A DNA stretch of 64,000 nucleotides from CAVQBC01 sp963848415 (GTDB taxonomy: Bacteria; Actinomycetota; Thermoleophilia; Solirubrobacterales; Solirubrobacteraceae), in assembly GCA_963848415.1 (NCBI GenBank), contig CAWKDN010000001.1:2542001-2606000 (forward strand), read 5' to 3'. The notes below the pieces were generated by a model. It was given only the letters and a program-made list of their open reading frames with translations. It had not been told where the DNA came from and searched no databases. Shown here one piece after another: positions 33,663 through 43,229 of this stretch. Position 1 is the first letter of the stretch, and every line of letters starts with the position of its first letter. Made by a program: the position numbers and the translations under genes.

Positions 33663-34460
33663 AGGCAGCCGCCTCTGCGGCGACGCGACGCCAGCGGCCG
33701 GGCGGCTTCGCCGTGGGCGCGCTTGAAGGCGGCGGCGAAGGCGTACTCGGACACGTAGCCGACGTCGCGGGCGATCACCGCCAGGGGGACCGCCCGGTCG
33801 CGCAGCTCCTCGCGCGCGAGGGCCATCCGCCATGCCGTGAGGTACTGCAGCGGCGGGCTACCCATCACCTCCGCGAACCGGCGCGCAAAGGCGGAGCGCG
33901 AGAGGCCCACCTCGCCGGCGAGCTGCGCGACCGACCAGCCGCGCGCCGGCTCTGCGTGCATGAGCACGAGCGCGCGGCCGACCTCGGGGTCCTCGGGCGC
34001 CCTGAACCACGGCGGCGCGGGGGTCCCCGTCGCCGCCGAAGTGCTCGATCAGGACGTGCACCAACACCTCGTCGAGCAGTCGGTCGAGGATCGCCTGCTG
34101 GCCCGGCACGTCGGCCTGGATCTCGCGCGCGAGCCGGTCCAGCGCGGCCCGCAGACGCCCGCCCGGCTCGGGCCGGACGTGGACCACGGCGGGCAGGCTC
34201 GCCAGCAGCTCGCGGCACAGGTCGCCCTCGAAGGTGTAGGCGCCGCACACGAAGGTCGCGGGCGGGCCCGGGCCGTCGGCGAGGAACAGGCGCGAGGAGC
34301 CGGCAACGGCGGCGCTCGCCATGAAGTCCGCGAGCGCGACCGGTTGGGCCGCCCCGGCGCCCAGCGCGTGCGCGCGCCCGGCAGACACCAGGGCGACGTC
34401 GCCGCCGAGCAGGCGGCTGTCGCTCCCGCCGGCGGTGAGCAGCGCCTCGCCCCCCGTCAT
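33663..34460 (-). pseudogene. AraC-family regulator (cupin_6 + HTH), 5'-truncated and frameshifted
   Basis: The surviving protein begins in the middle of the ligand-binding cupin ('GGEALLTAGGSDSRLLGGDV'), continues through 'TFVCGAYTFEGDLCRELLAS' and 'EVLVHVLIEHFGGDGDP', and then hits an extra base in a G-run (C-run on this strand) near 34018-34022. The corrected frame continues 'PPWFRAPEDPEVGRALVLMH' into the AraC HTH ('WSVAQLAGEVGLSRSAFARR', then 'GYVSEYAFAAAFKRAHGEA'). A second extra base near 33700 precedes the natural end GRWRRVAAEAAA (TGA at 33663-33665). The first 35 or so residues and the promoter are gone. It cannot be functional as written. Confidence 0.82.
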
Positions 34461-34484
34461 CCGTGGATCGCCAGCGGCATCCCC

Positions 34485-34860
34485 GGGGCGGGGCATCGCG
34501 GCGGTCGCGGCGGCCACGCTGCGCGATCCCGATCGCCACGCAGGCGCGGCCTACGCGCCGACCGGGCCCGAGGCGCTGACCCACGCCGAGCTCGCCGAGC
34601 GGGTCGGCGCGGCAAGCGGGCGGGCGGTCCGCTACGTCGACGCCGGGCGCTCGGAGTGGGCGGAGGGCGCGGTCGCGAGCGGCGTGCCGAGCGATTACGC
34701 CGCGCTGCTGACGGCGCTGCTGGACGTGATCCGCGACGGCCACGGCGCCCGGCCCACGGGCGATGTCGAGCGCGTCACCGGCCGCCCCGCGCGGACGTTC
34801 GAGCGCTTCGCCGCCGACGCCGTGGCGGCCGGGGCGTGGCGGGCGGGCGTGCGCGCCTAG
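34485..34860 (+). pseudogene. C-terminal half of an NmrA-like NAD(P)-binding oxidoreductase
   Basis: From about 34485 the + strand reads 'GIAAVAAATLRDPDRHAG', 'AYAPTGPEALTHAELAERVG', 'AASGRAVRYVDAGRSEWAEG' and 'VTGRPARTFERFAADAVAA' to TAG 34860. That is the distal part of an NmrA/SDR-type protein: the 'RDIAAVAAA' and 'Y.LTGPEALTH.E.A' blocks. The Rossmann N-terminus with GxxGxxG is missing. The open frame upstream is antisense to the araC remnant. One deletion could have removed the shared promoter region and the 5' ends of both divergent genes. Confidence 0.82.
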
Positions 34861-34924
34861 CGCTCGGCGCCGCGGCGGGGCCGGCGAACTGCGCCGGTAA
34901 GGACGTCGGTTTCGGCGCCGGGGC

Positions 34925-34973
34925 GATGCTCCTGCACTTAGCCACAATATGTGGTGCAAACTGCAGGAGCATC
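34925..34973. repeat. REP-like palindromic element, copy C
   Basis: Perfect 12-base arms GATGCTCCTGCA / TGCAGGAGCATC surround an imperfect hairpin (CTTAGCCAC, AATAT, GTGGTGCAAAC). It lies in the 260-base gap before addB. Apart from a TTGACG that lacks a matching -10, little else is seen in that gap. The core matches copies A and B. Confidence 0.75.
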
Positions 34974-35120
34974 CAGCGGACTGGCGCGTTCCCGCTCATC
35001 AAGCCAGTCGGACCAGGCGCCGGGCCAAACCGAATCGCTCCCTTAGAGCGGGGTTGACGTCGGCGCCGCCAAGCGGCCGACGGCGAACCCGTCGGGGCCC
35101 CGCGCCACCCTACGGGGCGC

Positions 35121-38063
35121 ATGTCGTTCACGCTGATCACCGGGCCGGCCAACGCGGCGAAGGCCGGCGCCGTCCTCGAGCGCCTGCGGCGGGCGATCGA
35201 CCGCGAGCCGCTGCTGGTGGTCCCGACCGCCGCCGACGTCGACCACTACCGCCGCGAGCTCGCCGCGGGCGGGGTGGTCTTCGGCGCCGAGGTGCTCACC
35301 TTCAGCCGGCTCGTGCGCGAGATCGCGGCGCGGGCCGGCGTGGGCGCCCGGCCGCTCGGCCGGGTGGCGTGCGAGCGGATCGTCCGGGCGACAGTGGACG
35401 CCGCGCGCGGGCCGGCGCTCGCGCGGTCGGCGGCGTCGCCCGGCTTCGCGGCGGCCGCGGCCGCCCTGTTCGGCGAGTTGCAGCGGGCCGCCGTCACCCC
35501 GGCGCGCTTCACGGTCGCCCTGCGGGCGTGGGCGGCCGACGGCGGCGAGGAGGGGCGGGAGGCCTACGCCTCCGAGCTCGCCGCCCTGTACTCCGGCTAT
35601 CGCGCGCGGCTGGAGACGCTCGGACGCGCCGACCCCGACGGCTTCGCGTGGGCGGCGCTCGACGCCCTGCGGGCGGCGCCCGCGAGCTGGGGCGACCGCC
35701 CCGTGCTCTTCTACGGCTTCGACGACCTGACCGCGGCCGAGCTCGACGCGGTCGAGACGCTGGTCCGCCGGACGGCCGCCGAGGTCGTGCTCGCGCTGCC
35801 CCACGAGGCCGGCCGCGCGGCCTTCGCGGGCACCGCGGGCGTGGTGCAGACGCTGTTGCCGCTCGCCGACGAGCACCTCGCGCTGCCCGACCGCGCCGAC
35901 CACTACGCGCCGGCCGCCCGCCCGGCGCTGCACCACCTCGAGCGCGGCCTGTTCGAGCCTGCGACCCAGCGGATCGCGCCCAACGGCGCGGTCCGCCTGC
36001 TGGAGGCCGGCGGCGAGCGCGCTGAGGCGGAGCTGGTGGGCGCGGAGGTGCTCGAGCTGATGCGCGAGGGCGTCGAGCCGGAGGACATCGCCGTCCTCGT
36101 CCGCGGGCCGTCGCACGCGCTCTTCGACCATGTGCTGACCGGCTACGGCGTCCCGGTGGCCGCCGCCGGGCGCCTGCCGCTCGCCCGCACGCGGCTGGGG
36201 GCCGGCGTGCTCGCCTTCGCTCGCGCGGCGCTCGGAGGCGGCACGGCCCGTGACCTGCTCGCCTGGCTGCGGACGCCCGGCAAGCGCGAGGCGCCCGACG
36301 CCGTCGACGCCCTGGAGGCGGCCGTGCGGCGGACGGGCATCACCGGGGCGGCGCAGGCGCGGGCGGCCTGGGAGCGCGACGGCGGCCGGCCGCTGGTCGA
36401 GCTCGACGCGCTGACCGACGCCGCCGCCGAGGGGGCCGTCGCCTTCGCCGAAGCGCTCGCGGCCGAGGCGCAGGCGACCTGGACCGCGCCGCACCGCCGG
36501 GCCGCGGCGGTGCTGGGCGACGGCGACCGCGAGGACGCCGCGGCGGCCGCCGAGCTGCGCGCGGCCGTGGGCGAGCTGCGCGGGCTGGCCGCGGCCGACC
36601 CGGCGCTGGCCGGCGGCGCCGAGGACGTGCTCAAGGCCCTCGAGGGGGTCCGCGTGCGCCGCGCGAGCGGCGCGCGCGCGGGGGTGCTGCTCGCCGATCC
36701 GCTCGCCATCCGGGCACGGCGCTTCCGGGCGGTCTTCGTGTGCGGGCTGCAGGAGGGGGAGTTCCCGCGCGTCGGCACGCCCGAGCCGTTCCTCGACGAC
36801 GACGAGCGCCGGGCGCTGGCGCGGGCGTCCGGGCTCGTGCTGGCGCCCCACGAGAACGCCGTCGAGCGCGAGCGAGGGCTGTTCTACGCCTGCGTCTCCC
36901 GGCCCGAGGAGGTCGTCTTCCTCAGCTTCCGCTCGGCCGGGGAGGAGGGCGACCCGCTGCAGCCGTCGGTGTTCCTCGACGACGTCCGCGCGCTGTTCAC
37001 GCCGGCGCTCGACGAGCAGCGCGGCCGGCGCCTGCTGGCCGACGTCACCTGGGAGCCGCGCGAGGCGCCGACCCCGCTCGAGCTGCGCCGGGCGCTGGCG
37101 GTGCAGTCGCCGGGCGCCGAGCCGGGCCCGCTCGCCCCGCCCGCGACCGGCGCGGTGCTGGGCGTGCTCGCCGGGCGCCGGCGCGAGGCGGCCCGCGGTG
37201 TGGAGACCTTCGCCGCGTGCGGGGTGCGCTGGCTCGTCGAGCAGCTGCTGGCTCCCGCCCGCCCCGATCCCGACCCGGACCCGATGCGCCGCGGCGCCGC
37301 CGCCCACCGCGTGCTGGAGCGGACGCTGGAAGGCCTACGCGCCCGCGCCGGGCGCGTCGGGCTGGACGCGTCGACGCTGCCGGCGGCCGAGGCGGAGCTC
37401 GCCAGGGCGCTGGACGCCACCCTCGGGCGCCCGCGCGACGGCCGCGCCCGCGCCGAGCGCCGCGCGCTCGAGGTCGACCTGCGCCGCGTGCTCGCCCACG
37501 AGGCGGCGTGCGGGCCCGGCGTGCCGCCCGAGCGGCTGGAGTGGAGCTTCGGCGGCGAGCGCGACGGAGAGCCGGCGCTCGCGCTCGACGGGATCGAGAT
37601 CACGGGGCGGGTGGACCGCCTCGACGTCGACCGGGCGGCCGGGACGGCGCTGGTGCGCGACTACAAGCACCGCACGGTCCATCCCCAGGCGCGCTGGGAG
37701 CAGGACGGCGCGCTGCAGGTCGGGCTCTACCTGCTGGCGGCGCGGGCGCTGCTCGGCCTCGAGCCGGTCGCCGGCCTCTACCAGCCGCTCGGCGGGCGCG
37801 AGCTGACGGCGCGCGGGCTCGTGCGCGACGACGCGCCGGAGGCCGCCTTCAAGGCCAACGACGTGCTCGACCCCGCCGCCTTCGAGCTCGTGCTCTCCGC
37901 CACGCGCGAGCGCGCCGAGCGCGCCGCGGCCGACCTGCACGCCGGCCGCGTCCGTCCCTGTCCGAGCCGCTGCACCCCCAAGGGCTGTGCCTACCCCGCC
38001 ATCTGCCGCGCCGCCGAGGGTGACTCCGCCGATCCGGACGCGGTCCCGGAGGAGGCGGCGTGA
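35121..38063 (+). CDS. addB: AddB-like nuclease/helicase subunit (PD-(D/E)XK, Fe-S)
   Basis: A 980-residue partner of the next gene. The N-terminal half is a degenerate helicase domain ('PLLVVPTAADVDHYRRELAA', 'GVEPEDIAVLVRGPSHALFD'). 'RRFRAVFVCGLQEGEFPRVG' and 'RERGLFYACVSRPEEVVFLS' correspond to UvrD-like motifs. The C-terminal nuclease has 'GIEITGRVDRLDVDRAAG', 'ALVRDYKHRTVH' and the cysteine cluster CPSRCTPKGCAYPAIC, with a distant Cys in 'FAACGVRWLVEQLL'. This is the Fe-S staple known in AddB and related nucleases. AddAB resects double-strand breaks for RecA repair. It overlaps addA by four bases. Confidence 0.88.
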   Translation: MSFTLITGPANAAKAGAVLERLRRAIDREPLLVVPTAADVDHYRRELAAGGVVFGAEVLTFSRLVREIAARAGVGARPLGRVACERIVRATVDAARGPALARSAASPGFAAAAAALFGELQRAAVTPARFTVALRAWAADGGEEGREAYASELAALYSGYRARLETLGRADPDGFAWAALDALRAAPASWGDRPVLFYGFDDLTAAELDAVETLVRRTAAEVVLALPHEAGRAAFAGTAGVVQTLLPLADEHLALPDRADHYAPAARPALHHLERGLFEPATQRIAPNGAVRLLEAGGERAEAELVGAEVLELMREGVEPEDIAVLVRGPSHALFDHVLTGYGVPVAAAGRLPLARTRLGAGVLAFARAALGGGTARDLLAWLRTPGKREAPDAVDALEAAVRRTGITGAAQARAAWERDGGRPLVELDALTDAAAEGAVAFAEALAAEAQATWTAPHRRAAAVLGDGDREDAAAAAELRAAVGELRGLAAADPALAGGAEDVLKALEGVRVRRASGARAGVLLADPLAIRARRFRAVFVCGLQEGEFPRVGTPEPFLDDDERRALARASGLVLAPHENAVERERGLFYACVSRPEEVVFLSFRSAGEEGDPLQPSVFLDDVRALFTPALDEQRGRRLLADVTWEPREAPTPLELRRALAVQSPGAEPGPLAPPATGAVLGVLAGRRREAARGVETFAACGVRWLVEQLLAPARPDPDPDPMRRGAAAHRVLERTLEGLRARAGRVGLDASTLPAAEAELARALDATLGRPRDGRARAERRALEVDLRRVLAHEAACGPGVPPERLEWSFGGERDGEPALALDGIEITGRVDRLDVDRAAGTALVRDYKHRTVHPQARWEQDGALQVGLYLLAARALLGLEPVAGLYQPLGGRELTARGLVRDDAPEAAFKANDVLDPAAFELVLSATRERAERAAADLHAGRVRPCPSRCTPKGCAYPAICRAAEGDSADPDAVPEEAA

Positions 38064-41000
38064 GCCTCGCGGTCGCGCCGGCGTCCTCCGGCTTCACCGC
38101 CGAGCAGCGCGAGGCGATCGCCGACCGGGCCGGCTCGGCGCTGCTGGCCGCCAACGCCGGCTCGGGCAAGACCGCCGTGATGGTCGAGCGCTTCGCGCAG
38201 GCGGTCGAGCACGACGGCGTGCCGATCCGGGCCATCCTCGCGCTGACCTTCACCGAGAAGGCCGCCGCCGAGCTGCGCGAGCGCGTCCGCCGGCGGCTCG
38301 GGGCGGGCGGCGACGCCGAGCGGGCGCGGGAGATGGACAGCGCCTGGATCGGCACGATCCACGGCTTCTGCGCCCGCGTGCTGCGCACCCATCCGGTGCA
38401 GGCCGGCCTCGATCCGCGCTTCGAGGTGCTCGACGAGCCCGCCGCGGGCCGGCTGATCGAGACCGCCTACGAGCGCGCCTTCGAGGCCTGGACGGCCGCC
38501 GAGGGCGATCCGGCGATCGACGTGGCCGCCGCCTACGGCGACGGGCTGCGCGAGCTGGTGCTGGGCGCCCACGCGACGCTGCGCAGCCGCGGCGAGACGC
38601 GGCCGCGCCTGCCGTCGCCGGGCCCCGCGGCGCCGGGACCCCCGGACCCCGCCGGGCTGCGCGCCGCGTGCGCCGCCGCTGCGGAGCACCTGGGCCGCGC
38701 CGGCGCGGGCAAGCGGGTGGGGGAGGCGATCGAGGCGCTGGCGGCCTGCCACGCCGTGCTGGACGCCGCGGCCGGCGACGTGCCCGCGCCCCAGGCGTTG
38801 AAACCGGCGGGCATGGGCAGCGCCGCGCAGGCGCTCAAGGCGCCGCCGTGCGAGACCTACCGCGCCGCCCTCGCCGGCTATCGGCGCGCGTGCGCCGACC
38901 ACCACGCCCGTCCCGTGCTCGCGCTGGTGGACACGCTGCTCGAGACGTTCGCGTCCGCCTACGCGGAGGCGAAGGCCGCGCGGGCGGCGGTGGACTTCGA
39001 CGACCTCGAGCTGGGCGTCCGCGACCTGCTCGCCGGCGTCCCGGCGGTGCGGCGGCGCTGGCGCGAGCGCTTCGAGCTGATCATGGTCGACGAGTTCCAG
39101 GACACCAACCGGCTCCAGCTCGGCGTGCTCGAGACGCTCGAGCGCGACAACCTGTTCGCGGTCGGCGACGAGTTCCAGTCGATCTACGGCTTCCGGCACG
39201 CCGACGTCGGCATCTTCCGCGAGCGCCGGGCCGCCGGGCGGGTCCGCAGCCTGCGGACCAACTTCCGCTCGCCCGAGGAGCTGCTCGACGGCCTCAACGC
39301 CGCCTTCGCCCCGGTCTTCGGGCCGCGCTTCGCCCCGCTGCTCGCGGGTCGCCCGGCGGTGGCGGAGCCGGCGGCGGCCGACGGCCCGCTGCGGCTCTTC
39401 GACCCCGACGGCGACCCCCGCGCCGGGACCCCGCCGGTCGAGCTGCTGCTGACCCATCACGAGGGCTGGGAGGAGGCCGGCGTCGAGCCCGGGCTGGCGG
39501 GCCAGGACGCGCCGACCCCGCGCCGGGTCGAGGCGCGCGGGCTCGCCCACCGGTTGCGCGCGGAGGTGGACGCCGGCCGGCGGCCGGGTGAGATCGTCGT
39601 GCTCGTACGGGCCGCCGGCTCGCTGCGGCTGCTCGAGCAGGCGCTGGAGGAGCAGGGCCTGCCGACCTACGTCGTCGGCGGGCGCGGCTACTGGTCCCAG
39701 GAGCAGGTGCGCGACGGGCTCGCCTACCTGGGCGCGCTCTCGAACCCGCGCGACGAGCCGGCCTTCTACGGCGTGCTGGCGTCGCCGTTCTGCGGCGTCG
39801 GCGCTGACGCTCTCGTCCTGCTCGCTCGCGCCGCGCGCGCGGCGGGCGGCGGCCCGTGGGCGGCGCTGCGGGCCGCGCCGGCGGCCGCGCCGGACTGGCT
39901 CGCCGAGGTCCCCGGGCCCGACCGCGAGCGGCTGCTGGCCTTCGCGTCCTTCTTCGCGGCCGAGCGCGGCGAGGCCGAGCGGCTGGGGGGTGACGTGCTG
40001 CTCGAGCGCGCGGTGGCCCACACCGGCTACGACCTCGCGATCCTCGCCCGCTCGGGCGGCGAGCGCCGGCTGGCCAACCTGCGCAAGCTGATGCGCCTGG
40101 CGCGCGAGTACGAGCTCGCCGAGGGCCACGACCTGCGCGCCTTCCTCGCCTACGCCGCCACGCAGGACCTCGCCCAGGCGCGCGAGGGCGAGGCGCCGAT
40201 CGAGTCCGAGGGGCTCGACGCCGTGCGCCTGATGACGATGCACCGCGCCAAGGGCCTCGAGTTCCCGGTCGTGTGCGTCGCCGACCTCGGCCGCCGCGGC
40301 GACAATCGCGCGCCGCGGCTGCTGCTGGGGCGCGACGGGACGGTCGGGCTGCGGCTCGTCTCGCTCGGCGAGGCCGGCGCCGACGCGGCGCTCGCCTACG
40401 ACGCGATCGCCGAGGCGGTCGCCGAGGAGGAGGCCGCGGAGGAGCGCCGGCTGCTCTACGTGGCGATGACGCGCGCGCGTGAGCGGCTGATCGTCTCGGG
40501 CACGACCGACCTGACGCGCTGGGAGCCGCCGCGGCCGTCCTCGCCGCCGATCGACTGGCTCGCCCCGGCGCTGCTGGGCGACCCCGCCGCCGCGCTGGAT
40601 CCCGGCCGCGGCGCCGAGCGGGTGCTCGAGCGCGACTGGGAGGGGCGGCCCGCCCGCCTGGCGCTGCGGGTCCATCGCCCCGGTCAGCACGCCGGCGTGC
40701 TGCCGCCGGGGGCGCTGGCGCCGGCCGCGCGCCCGCGCGCCTCGGCGCCCGGCACCGCGCTGCCGGCGGCGCCGAAGGTGGTCCCGGTCGCGCCGCGCGG
40801 GCGCCCGGCGCCGCAGCGGCTCTCCTACACCGCCCTGCAGGCCTACCAGCGCTGCCCCTACCGCTCCTACCTCGAGCGCGTCCTGCGCCTCCCGCCCGAT
40901 CCGCTGCCTCCGCCGGAGGCGGCGGCCGGCGCGCGAGCGGAGCTCGATCCGCGGCTGCGCGGGACGCTCGCCCACCTGCTGCTCGAGCGCCTGGACTTCG

Positions 41001-41614
41001 CGCGGCCGGAGCTGCCCGGCACCGACGCGGTCGCGGCGCTCGGGGCTGAGCTCGGCGTGCAGCTCGACGCGGCGGAGGTCGAGGACCTGCGCGCGCTGGT
41101 GGCCGCCTTCGCCGGCGCGCCGTTGCGCGAGCGGCTCGCGGCGGCGCATGGGGTGCGCCGGGAGGCGTCGTTCGCCTTCGCGCTGGACCCGGACGGGACC
41201 GGCCCGCTCGTGGTCGGCTTCCTCGACGTGCTCGCGCGCGAGCCCGGCGACGCGGTGCTGGTGGTCGACTACAAGAGCGATCGCCTCGAGGGCGCCGAGC
41301 CGGAGGCAGTGGTCGACGCCGGCTACGCCACGCAGCGCGCGGTCTACGCGCTCGCGGCGCTGCGCGGCGGCGCCGCCTCGGTCGAGGTCGCCCACTGCTT
41401 CCTCGAGCGGCCCGCGGAGCCCGTCGTCGCCCGCTTCGGCCCGGCCGACGCCTCGGCGCTCGGCGCCGACGTCGCCCGGCTCGCCGGCGGCCTGCTGGCC
41501 GAGCGCTGGCCGGTCACCGCCGAGCCGCACCGGGAGCTGTGCGGCGACTGCCCCGGCCGTCGCTCGCTGTGCTCGCACCCGGAGTCGCTGACGCTGCGCG
41601 AGCGACCCGCGTAG
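38060..41614 (+). CDS. addA: AddA-like UvrD helicase-nuclease
   Basis: A 1184-residue SF1 helicase fused to a RecB-type nuclease. Walker A 'LAANAGSGKTAVM' is at 29-41. Further motifs: 'ALTFTEKAAAELRERV' (Ia), 'MVDEFQDTN' (II), 'FAVGDEFQSIYGFRHAD' (III), 'VRLMTMHRAKGLEFPVVCVA' (V) and 'RLLYVAMTRARERLIVSG' (VI). The nuclease domain at the end has 'GTLAHLLLERL' and 'DAVLVVDYKSDRLEG'. With AddB it unwinds and trims broken DNA ends. The GTG start overlaps the addB stop (GTGA). The stop codon TAG also forms the -10 box of the next gene. Confidence 0.93.
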   Translation: MSLAVAPASSGFTAEQREAIADRAGSALLAANAGSGKTAVMVERFAQAVEHDGVPIRAILALTFTEKAAAELRERVRRRLGAGGDAERAREMDSAWIGTIHGFCARVLRTHPVQAGLDPRFEVLDEPAAGRLIETAYERAFEAWTAAEGDPAIDVAAAYGDGLRELVLGAHATLRSRGETRPRLPSPGPAAPGPPDPAGLRAACAAAAEHLGRAGAGKRVGEAIEALAACHAVLDAAAGDVPAPQALKPAGMGSAAQALKAPPCETYRAALAGYRRACADHHARPVLALVDTLLETFASAYAEAKAARAAVDFDDLELGVRDLLAGVPAVRRRWRERFELIMVDEFQDTNRLQLGVLETLERDNLFAVGDEFQSIYGFRHADVGIFRERRAAGRVRSLRTNFRSPEELLDGLNAAFAPVFGPRFAPLLAGRPAVAEPAAADGPLRLFDPDGDPRAGTPPVELLLTHHEGWEEAGVEPGLAGQDAPTPRRVEARGLAHRLRAEVDAGRRPGEIVVLVRAAGSLRLLEQALEEQGLPTYVVGGRGYWSQEQVRDGLAYLGALSNPRDEPAFYGVLASPFCGVGADALVLLARAARAAGGGPWAALRAAPAAAPDWLAEVPGPDRERLLAFASFFAAERGEAERLGGDVLLERAVAHTGYDLAILARSGGERRLANLRKLMRLAREYELAEGHDLRAFLAYAATQDLAQAREGEAPIESEGLDAVRLMTMHRAKGLEFPVVCVADLGRRGDNRAPRLLLGRDGTVGLRLVSLGEAGADAALAYDAIAEAVAEEEAAEERRLLYVAMTRARERLIVSGTTDLTRWEPPRPSSPPIDWLAPALLGDPAAALDPGRGAERVLERDWEGRPARLALRVHRPGQHAGVLPPGALAPAARPRASAPGTALPAAPKVVPVAPRGRPAPQRLSYTALQAYQRCPYRSYLERVLRLPPDPLPPPEAAAGARAELDPRLRGTLAHLLLERLDFARPELPGTDAVAALGAELGVQLDAAEVEDLRALVAAFAGAPLRERLAAAHGVRREASFAFALDPDGTGPLVVGFLDVLAREPGDAVLVVDYKSDRLEGAEPEAVVDAGYATQRAVYALAALRGGAASVEVAHCFLERPAEPVVARFGPADASALGADVARLAGGLLAERWPVTAEPHRELCGDCPGRRSLCSHPESLTLRERPA

Positions 41615-41617
41615 AGT
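41612..41617 (+). promoter_or_regulatory. -10 element of the gene at 41626, overlapping the addA stop
   Basis: TAGAGT (its TAG is the addA stop) lies 8 bases before the ATG. CTGACG 18 bases upstream is a fair -35 (5 of 6 to TTGACG). Confidence 0.5.
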
Positions 41618-41625
41618 CGCCGGCC

Positions 41626-42213
41626 ATGCCCGCCGCCGACCAGGCCCCGATGCGCGAGGCGATCGCCCACGAGGGCGCGGCCCACGAGCGGCTGCTGGCG
41701 GGCGACCGCGCCGGCGCGGCCGGCGACCTGCGCAGGGCCGCCGGCGCCTACCGCGCCTCGTGGGCGGCGGCGACCGCGGGCACGGGCTACGGCCGCCTGA
41801 TCGGGCTGGTGAAGTGCACGGTGCTCGCCGGCGACCCGGCCGAGGCCGCCGACGCGGCCGCCTACGTCCGCGCCGAGGTCGGCCTGGCCGACTCGCCGGC
41901 GGCGTCCTACGCCTCCGGGCTCGCGGCCCTGGTCGACGGCGACGACCGCGCGGCGCTCGCTGCCGCCGAGCGCATGCGCCCGGCCGGCGACGCGTTCGCC
42001 CGCGCCGGCGAAGCCGTCGCCGCGCTGGCCGGCCACGACGGCCCGGCGTACTCCGCGGCGATCGAGGCGATCGTCGCCGACTTCGCCGCCCGCGACGCGC
42101 ACCTGACCGGCGTACCGATCGCCGACACCGCGCTCGTGCTGGACACCCTGGCCGCGCGGCGCGGCATGAGCAGCGGCGTGATCTCGCCCCTGCTGCCGTC
42201 GCTTCAGGCCTAA
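41626..42213 (+). CDS. Helical-repeat (TPR-like) protein of unknown function
   Basis: A 195-residue, almost all-helical, Ala-rich cytoplasmic protein: 'HERLLAGDRAGAAGDLRRAA', 'GAYRASWAAATAGTGYGRLI', then 'AASYASGLAALVDGDDRAAL' and 'AFARAGEAVAALAGHDGPAY'. The repeated short helix pairs with Ala/Gly at turns resemble TPR repeats, without clear consensus matches. No catalytic motif is seen. It has its own promoter at the addA stop. It converges with the YihY gene, overlapping by four bases. Confidence 0.72.
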   Translation: MPAADQAPMREAIAHEGAAHERLLAGDRAGAAGDLRRAAGAYRASWAAATAGTGYGRLIGLVKCTVLAGDPAEAADAAAYVRAEVGLADSPAASYASGLAALVDGDDRAALAAAERMRPAGDAFARAGEAVAALAGHDGPAYSAAIEAIVADFAARDAHLTGVPIADTALVLDTLAARRGMSSGVISPLLPSLQA

Positions 42214-43163
42214 ACCTTGCTCGGCACCTTCTCGGGCAGCGGCGGGCCGTCGTAGGAGGCCGGCAGCTCGGGCGCGCGGCGCAGGTCGACGACGGCGTTG
42301 AGCTCGGCGCCGAGCAGGAGCGCGATGTTCGTCAGCCACAGCCACACGAGCAGGATCACGACGGCGGCGAACGCGCCGTAGGTGGCGCCGTAGGAGGAGA
42401 AGTTCGAGACGTAGAAGAAGAAGCCGGCCGAGGCGAGGATCCACACGAGCACCCCGACGACCGCCCCCGGCGTGATCCAGCGGAAGTGCGGCACCTCGAC
42501 GTTCGGGCCCGCGTAGTACACGATCGCGTAGATCACCATCGCGGTCAGCAGCGCGAGCGGCCAGCGGGCGATCTTCCACACCAGCGCCGCGGTGTCGCCC
42601 AGCCCGATCGCGTCGAAGAGGTCGTTGGCGAGCCCGCCGCCGAGGAAGATCAGCACGAAGGTGATCAGGACCAGGAAGATCACGACGATCGTCATGACCA
42701 GGTTCGTGAGCTTCTGGACGAGGAAGTTGCGGTTCTCCTCGACGCGGAAGACGACGTTCAGCGCCCGTCCGGCCGCCCCGAAGGCGCCCGAGGCGCCGTA
42801 CAGCGAGGTGGCGAGGCCGATGATCAGGGCGGTCAGCGCCGTGCCGCGGTTGCCCAGCGCGGAGTCCAGCGCCGAGGTCACCGCGTCGATCGTGGTCTGC
42901 GGGGCGCCGGCGTCCTTGAGGGTCTCCGTCGCCTGGTCGATCAGCCCCTCCTGCCCGAAGAAGCCCAGCACGGCCACGCTGGCCAGGAGCGCGGGGAAGA
43001 GCGACAGCAGCGAGTAGTAGGTCAGCGCCGCCGCGTGGTCGGTCATCTGATCCTTCTGGAAGCGCTTGAAGGCGTCCTTGAAGTCGGCGGGCCTGATCGC
43101 GGGGCCGACGGGCTCGGGATCTCTGGGGGGCTCGGCCGCCATCGCTGAAGGACTGGTTCCCAT
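42210..43163 (-). CDS. YihY/BrkB-family inner-membrane protein
   Basis: A 317-residue membrane protein with six hydrophobic segments. The conserved 'DHAAALTYYSLLSLFPALLA' starts the family domain (about residues 42-61). 'LYGASGAFGAAGRALNVVF' and 'FRWITPGAVVGVLVWILASA' follow, and 'YGATYGAFAAVVILLVWLWL' with 'NIALLLGAELNAVVD' ends it. The family was once called RNase BN, which is incorrect; transport or envelope roles are proposed. The N- and C-terminal tails are soluble and Pro-rich. Start is 43163; an alternative is the Met eight residues later. Confidence 0.9.
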   Translation of the reverse strand: MGTSPSAMAAEPPRDPEPVGPAIRPADFKDAFKRFQKDQMTDHAAALTYYSLLSLFPALLASVAVLGFFGQEGLIDQATETLKDAGAPQTTIDAVTSALDSALGNRGTALTALIIGLATSLYGASGAFGAAGRALNVVFRVEENRNFLVQKLTNLVMTIVVIFLVLITFVLIFLGGGLANDLFDAIGLGDTAALVWKIARWPLALLTAMVIYAIVYYAGPNVEVPHFRWITPGAVVGVLVWILASAGFFFYVSNFSSYGATYGAFAAVVILLVWLWLTNIALLLGAELNAVVDLRRAPELPASYDGPPLPEKVPSKV

Positions 43164-43229
43164 CCGGAGTGCTGCTGAATCATCGTGGCGCCCGCGCGCT
43201 CGCGCGCGGAGGGCGCGGCGGGCGCCCTC

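Noticed and set aside
37991..41578. Very long open frame on the minus strand opposite addA
   Set aside because: It is the high-GC shadow of addA: composition is Arg/Ala/Gly-rich with no motifs, while the + strand has every helicase motif. Similar long antisense frames lie opposite lysA-thrB, topB and the phosphatase.
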